Positions 5,917-7,492 of a stretch of 7,492 nucleotides of DNA are shown here, one piece after another (position 1 is the stretch's first letter; the number at the start of each line of letters is the position of its first letter). The notes beneath the pieces were generated by a model that saw nothing but the letters and a program-made list of their open reading frames with translations, did not search any database and was not told the DNA's origin. A program made the translations under genes and the position numbers. The stretch comes from Dethiosulfatibacter sp. (lineage in GTDB: Bacteria > Bacillota > Clostridia > Tissierellales > Dethiosulfatibacteraceae), in assembly GCA_030591825.1 (NCBI GenBank), contig JAUVAG010000046.1:1-7492 (forward strand). The letters run 5' to 3'.

Positions 5917-5960
5917 GAGTTGATTTAAACGATGAAACCAATTAATTAAGGGGAGAAAAC

Positions 5961-6743
5961 ATGAAAACAGATTTAAGAGTAAAGCTTGTACAGTATACGC
6001 CTGAACCAGAGAAATTAGTTGCAGCAGCGGCAAAACTTTGCTATTCATCACTGGCTGCCGATGAAATAATGAATGATTTGGATGAGAATAATACGGAAAA
6101 GTTTATAAGCATGCTTATGAAACTGGGACACCAGTCACCAGTTGAGCATATAAATTTTTCTTTTGCAATAGAAGGTGTCAGTAGAACTTTGACTCATCAG
6201 CTTGTTAGACACAGGCTAGCCAGCTATAGCCAGAGGTCTCAAAGATATGTTACAGAAGGACAGTTCCAGTATATCGTGCCTCCTGAAATACAAAATAATA
6301 GTGCAGCTTCAGCAAAATTCATTGAAGCTATGGAATATGACCAGAAGATTTATGATGAAATAACAGATCTTCTTTACGAAGACCATTATAACCTTCTTCT
6401 AGAGGAAGGAAAAAGTGAGAAGAATGCTAAAAATGCAGCAAGCAAGAAAGCTATTGAAGATGCCAGATATGTATTGCCAAATGCTTGTGAAACAAAAATA
6501 ATGGTCACAATGAATGCCAGAAACCTTATACACTTTTTCTCAGTTAGATGCTGTAATCGAGCACAGTGGGAAATCAGGGAAATGGCTTCACAAATGCTTG
6601 AGGAAGCACACAGTGTTGCCCCATATATTTTCAGCAACTGCGGTCCATCCTGTGTGGCGGGTCCATGCCCTGAAGGAAAGATGACCTGTGGAAAAATGGA
6701 TGAAATGAGAGAAAAATATTCATATGTAAAAAACAACAAATAA
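5961..6743 (+). CDS. thyX: Flavin-dependent thymidylate synthase ThyX
   Basis: This complete 260-residue protein converts dUMP to dTMP using methylene-tetrahydrofolate, NADPH and FAD, and acts as a homotetramer in the cytoplasm. The diagnostic RHRX7S motif is present: Arg83-His84-Arg85, seven residues, then Ser93, within [14 protein letters not shown]. Upstream is the conserved [21 protein letters not shown]; downstream are [21 protein letters not shown] (Asn185, Arg187) and [13 protein letters not shown]. The C-terminal tail has four Cys in [20 protein letters not shown], a pattern also seen in clostridial relatives. The ATG follows GGGGAG at 5950-5955. It is divergent from the TetR gene, with a dyad over its promoter, and 21 bp from the next gene, so the two probably form an operon. 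Confidence 0.97.
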   Translation: MKTDLRVKLVQYTPEPEKLVAAAAKLCYSSLAADEIMNDLDENNTEKFISMLMKLGHQSPVEHINFSFAIEGVSRTLTHQLVRHRLASYSQRSQRYVTEGQFQYIVPPEIQNNSAASAKFIEAMEYDQKIYDEITDLLYEDHYNLLLEEGKSEKNAKNAASKKAIEDARYVLPNACETKIMVTMNARNLIHFFSVRCCNRAQWEIREMASQMLEEAHSVAPYIFSNCGPSCVAGPCPEGKMTCGKMDEMREKYSYVKNNK

Positions 6744-6764
6744 GGTAAGAACATAGGAGGAAAA

Positions 6765-7492
6765 ATGAAAAAAAGAATTCTGGCCATGTTGATGATATTT
6801 ATATTGATATTTTCAATGGCAGGCTGTAAAAAAAATGAAGAAACACCTGAGACGGGTGCAGATGAAACGAATGGCAGTGATGAAGGAATGGTTACTGAAA
6901 CAGGTGTTTATCCTATCACAGTAACAGACAGCAACGGCAGGGAAGTAACCATTGACAAGATGCCTGAAAGAATAGTTTCCACCGTACCAAGCAATACGGA
7001 AATAATTTATGAAATTGGCAAGGGTGAAAATCTTGTAGGTGTATCCGTATACTGCAACTATCCCGTGGAAGCACTGGAAGTTGAAAAGGTTGGAGACTAT
7101 GACGGTCCAAATTTGGAGCTTATCATAGGCCTTGATCCTGATGTTGTTTTAGGTTCATGGATGTCTGACGATGTAGTGGCTCAGCTTGAAGATGCAGGCA
7201 TCAAGGTTGTTCTTGTAAATCCTGGTGACCTTGAGCAGACATATGAGACCATGCAGATGATAGGCGATATTGTTGGAGCTTCTGAAGAGGCAGATCAAAT
7301 GGTAAGTGGTTTGAAGGCCAAGCAGGAAATGATAATGAACAGGGTTGCAGGATATGAAGCAAAGACTGTATTCTATGAAATATGGAATGATCCTTTAATG
7401 ACTGCAGGACCTGAAAGTTTTCATAGCGAGCTTATAACACTGGCAAACGGTGTGAATATAGCTGCAGACACGAAATCCTCTTACCCTGAATA
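6765..7492 (+). CDS. ABC transporter substrate-binding lipoprotein, iron-siderophore/cobalamin type (3' end missing)
   Basis: This gene runs off the window after 242 codons. The ATG is preceded by AGGAGG (6755-6760) at 4 nt. The protein starts with a lipoprotein signal, basic MKKR then a hydrophobic stretch, ending in the lipobox SMAGC with Cys21 as the likely lipidated residue. An acidic, Gly/Thr-rich linker reaches to about residue 46. A Peripla_BP_2 (BtuF/FhuD-like) domain follows: ITVTDSNGREVTIDKMPERIV, then VGDYDGPNLELIIGLDPDVVLGS, then VFYEIWNDPLMTAGPESFHSELI and LANGVNIAAD. The FYEIWNDPLMTAG segment resembles cobalamin/corrinoid-binding members, but the ligand cannot be settled from this. 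It lies 21 bp after thyX without a terminator or riboswitch between. Permease and ATPase genes would be expected beyond the window. Confidence 0.9.
   Translation, partial: MKKRILAMLMIFILIFSMAGCKKNEETPETGADETNGSDEGMVTETGVYPITVTDSNGREVTIDKMPERIVSTVPSNTEIIYEIGKGENLVGVSVYCNYPVEALEVEKVGDYDGPNLELIIGLDPDVVLGSWMSDDVVAQLEDAGIKVVLVNPGDLEQTYETMQMIGDIVGASEEADQMVSGLKAKQEMIMNRVAGYEAKTVFYEIWNDPLMTAGPESFHSELITLANGVNIAADTKSSYPE

Larger units (their letters stand above)
5705..5951. repeat. 12-bp inverted repeat bracketing the divergent intergenic region
   Basis: AATTAATTAAGG occurs at 5940-5951 on the + strand, just before the thyX start. The same 12 bases occur on the - strand at 5716-5705, just before the tetR-like start. 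Each copy ends in the AAGG of its gene's ribosome binding site and contains the palindrome TTAATTAA. The listed span covers both copies and the DNA between them. Confidence 0.5.

Noticed and set aside
6744..6764. Cobalamin or other riboswitch ahead of the importer gene
   Set aside because: Only 21 bp separate thyX from the importer gene, which holds just the ribosome binding site; a riboswitch would not fit.
6386..7110. Antisense ORFs opposite thyX and the importer lipoprotein gene
   Set aside because: The sense frames have diagnostic motifs throughout; the antisense products have none.
1..7492. CRISPR array, insertion sequence, tRNA, rRNA or defence system
   Set aside because: No spaced direct repeats, transposase or nuclease motifs, terminal inverted repeats or structural RNA signatures were seen on either strand.

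Overview
The window looks like chromosomal DNA from a low-GC Gram-positive bacterium, most likely a member of the Clostridia or a close relative. The evidence is AT-rich coding sequence, strong GGAGG-type ribosome binding sites with several GTG/TTG starts, a ribosomal protein L27 with the Firmicutes-type cleavable N-terminal extension next to its protease Prp, an L21 leader RNA, a lipoprotein-type substrate-binding protein and ThyX. The species cannot be named from the sequence alone.

The left two thirds (3-4999, all + strand) is a conserved housekeeping block. It opens with the 3' part of a TIGR03960-type radical SAM protein, which overlaps a TIGR03936/DUF2344 partner gene. A near-consensus sigma-A promoter begins inside the end of that partner gene and drives an L21 leader followed by rplU (L21), prp (L27 protease) and rpmA (L27). 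An intrinsic terminator follows rpmA. A second hairpin then lies just ahead of the ribosome binding site of obgE, a ribosome-assembly GTPase, which is followed by yhbY, a CRM-domain ribosome-assembly factor. The theme is 50S subunit synthesis, L27 maturation and subunit assembly. No RNase E/G gene lies between the radical SAM pair and rplU, where it often sits in relatives.

A perfect 11-bp-stem hairpin at 5014-5040 closes the block. It serves as terminator for yhbY and, on the other strand, for a TetR-family regulator (5701-5042, - strand).

The right third is a divergent regulator/target arrangement. The tetR-like gene and thyX (flavin-dependent thymidylate synthase) are transcribed away from each other across a 259-bp intergenic region. 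I can place a good promoter in each direction there. Each promoter has its own inverted repeat at an operator-like position: ATTGACTCAAT in the spacer of the tetR promoter and TACTATA-N9-TATAGTA over the -10 of the thyX promoter. The gene after thyX, 21 bp downstream and probably co-transcribed, encodes a substrate-binding lipoprotein of the iron-siderophore/cobalamin ABC importer family and runs off the window end. The most testable new idea is that this TetR protein controls itself and a thyX-plus-importer operon. I see no mobile element, CRISPR array, tRNA or rRNA.
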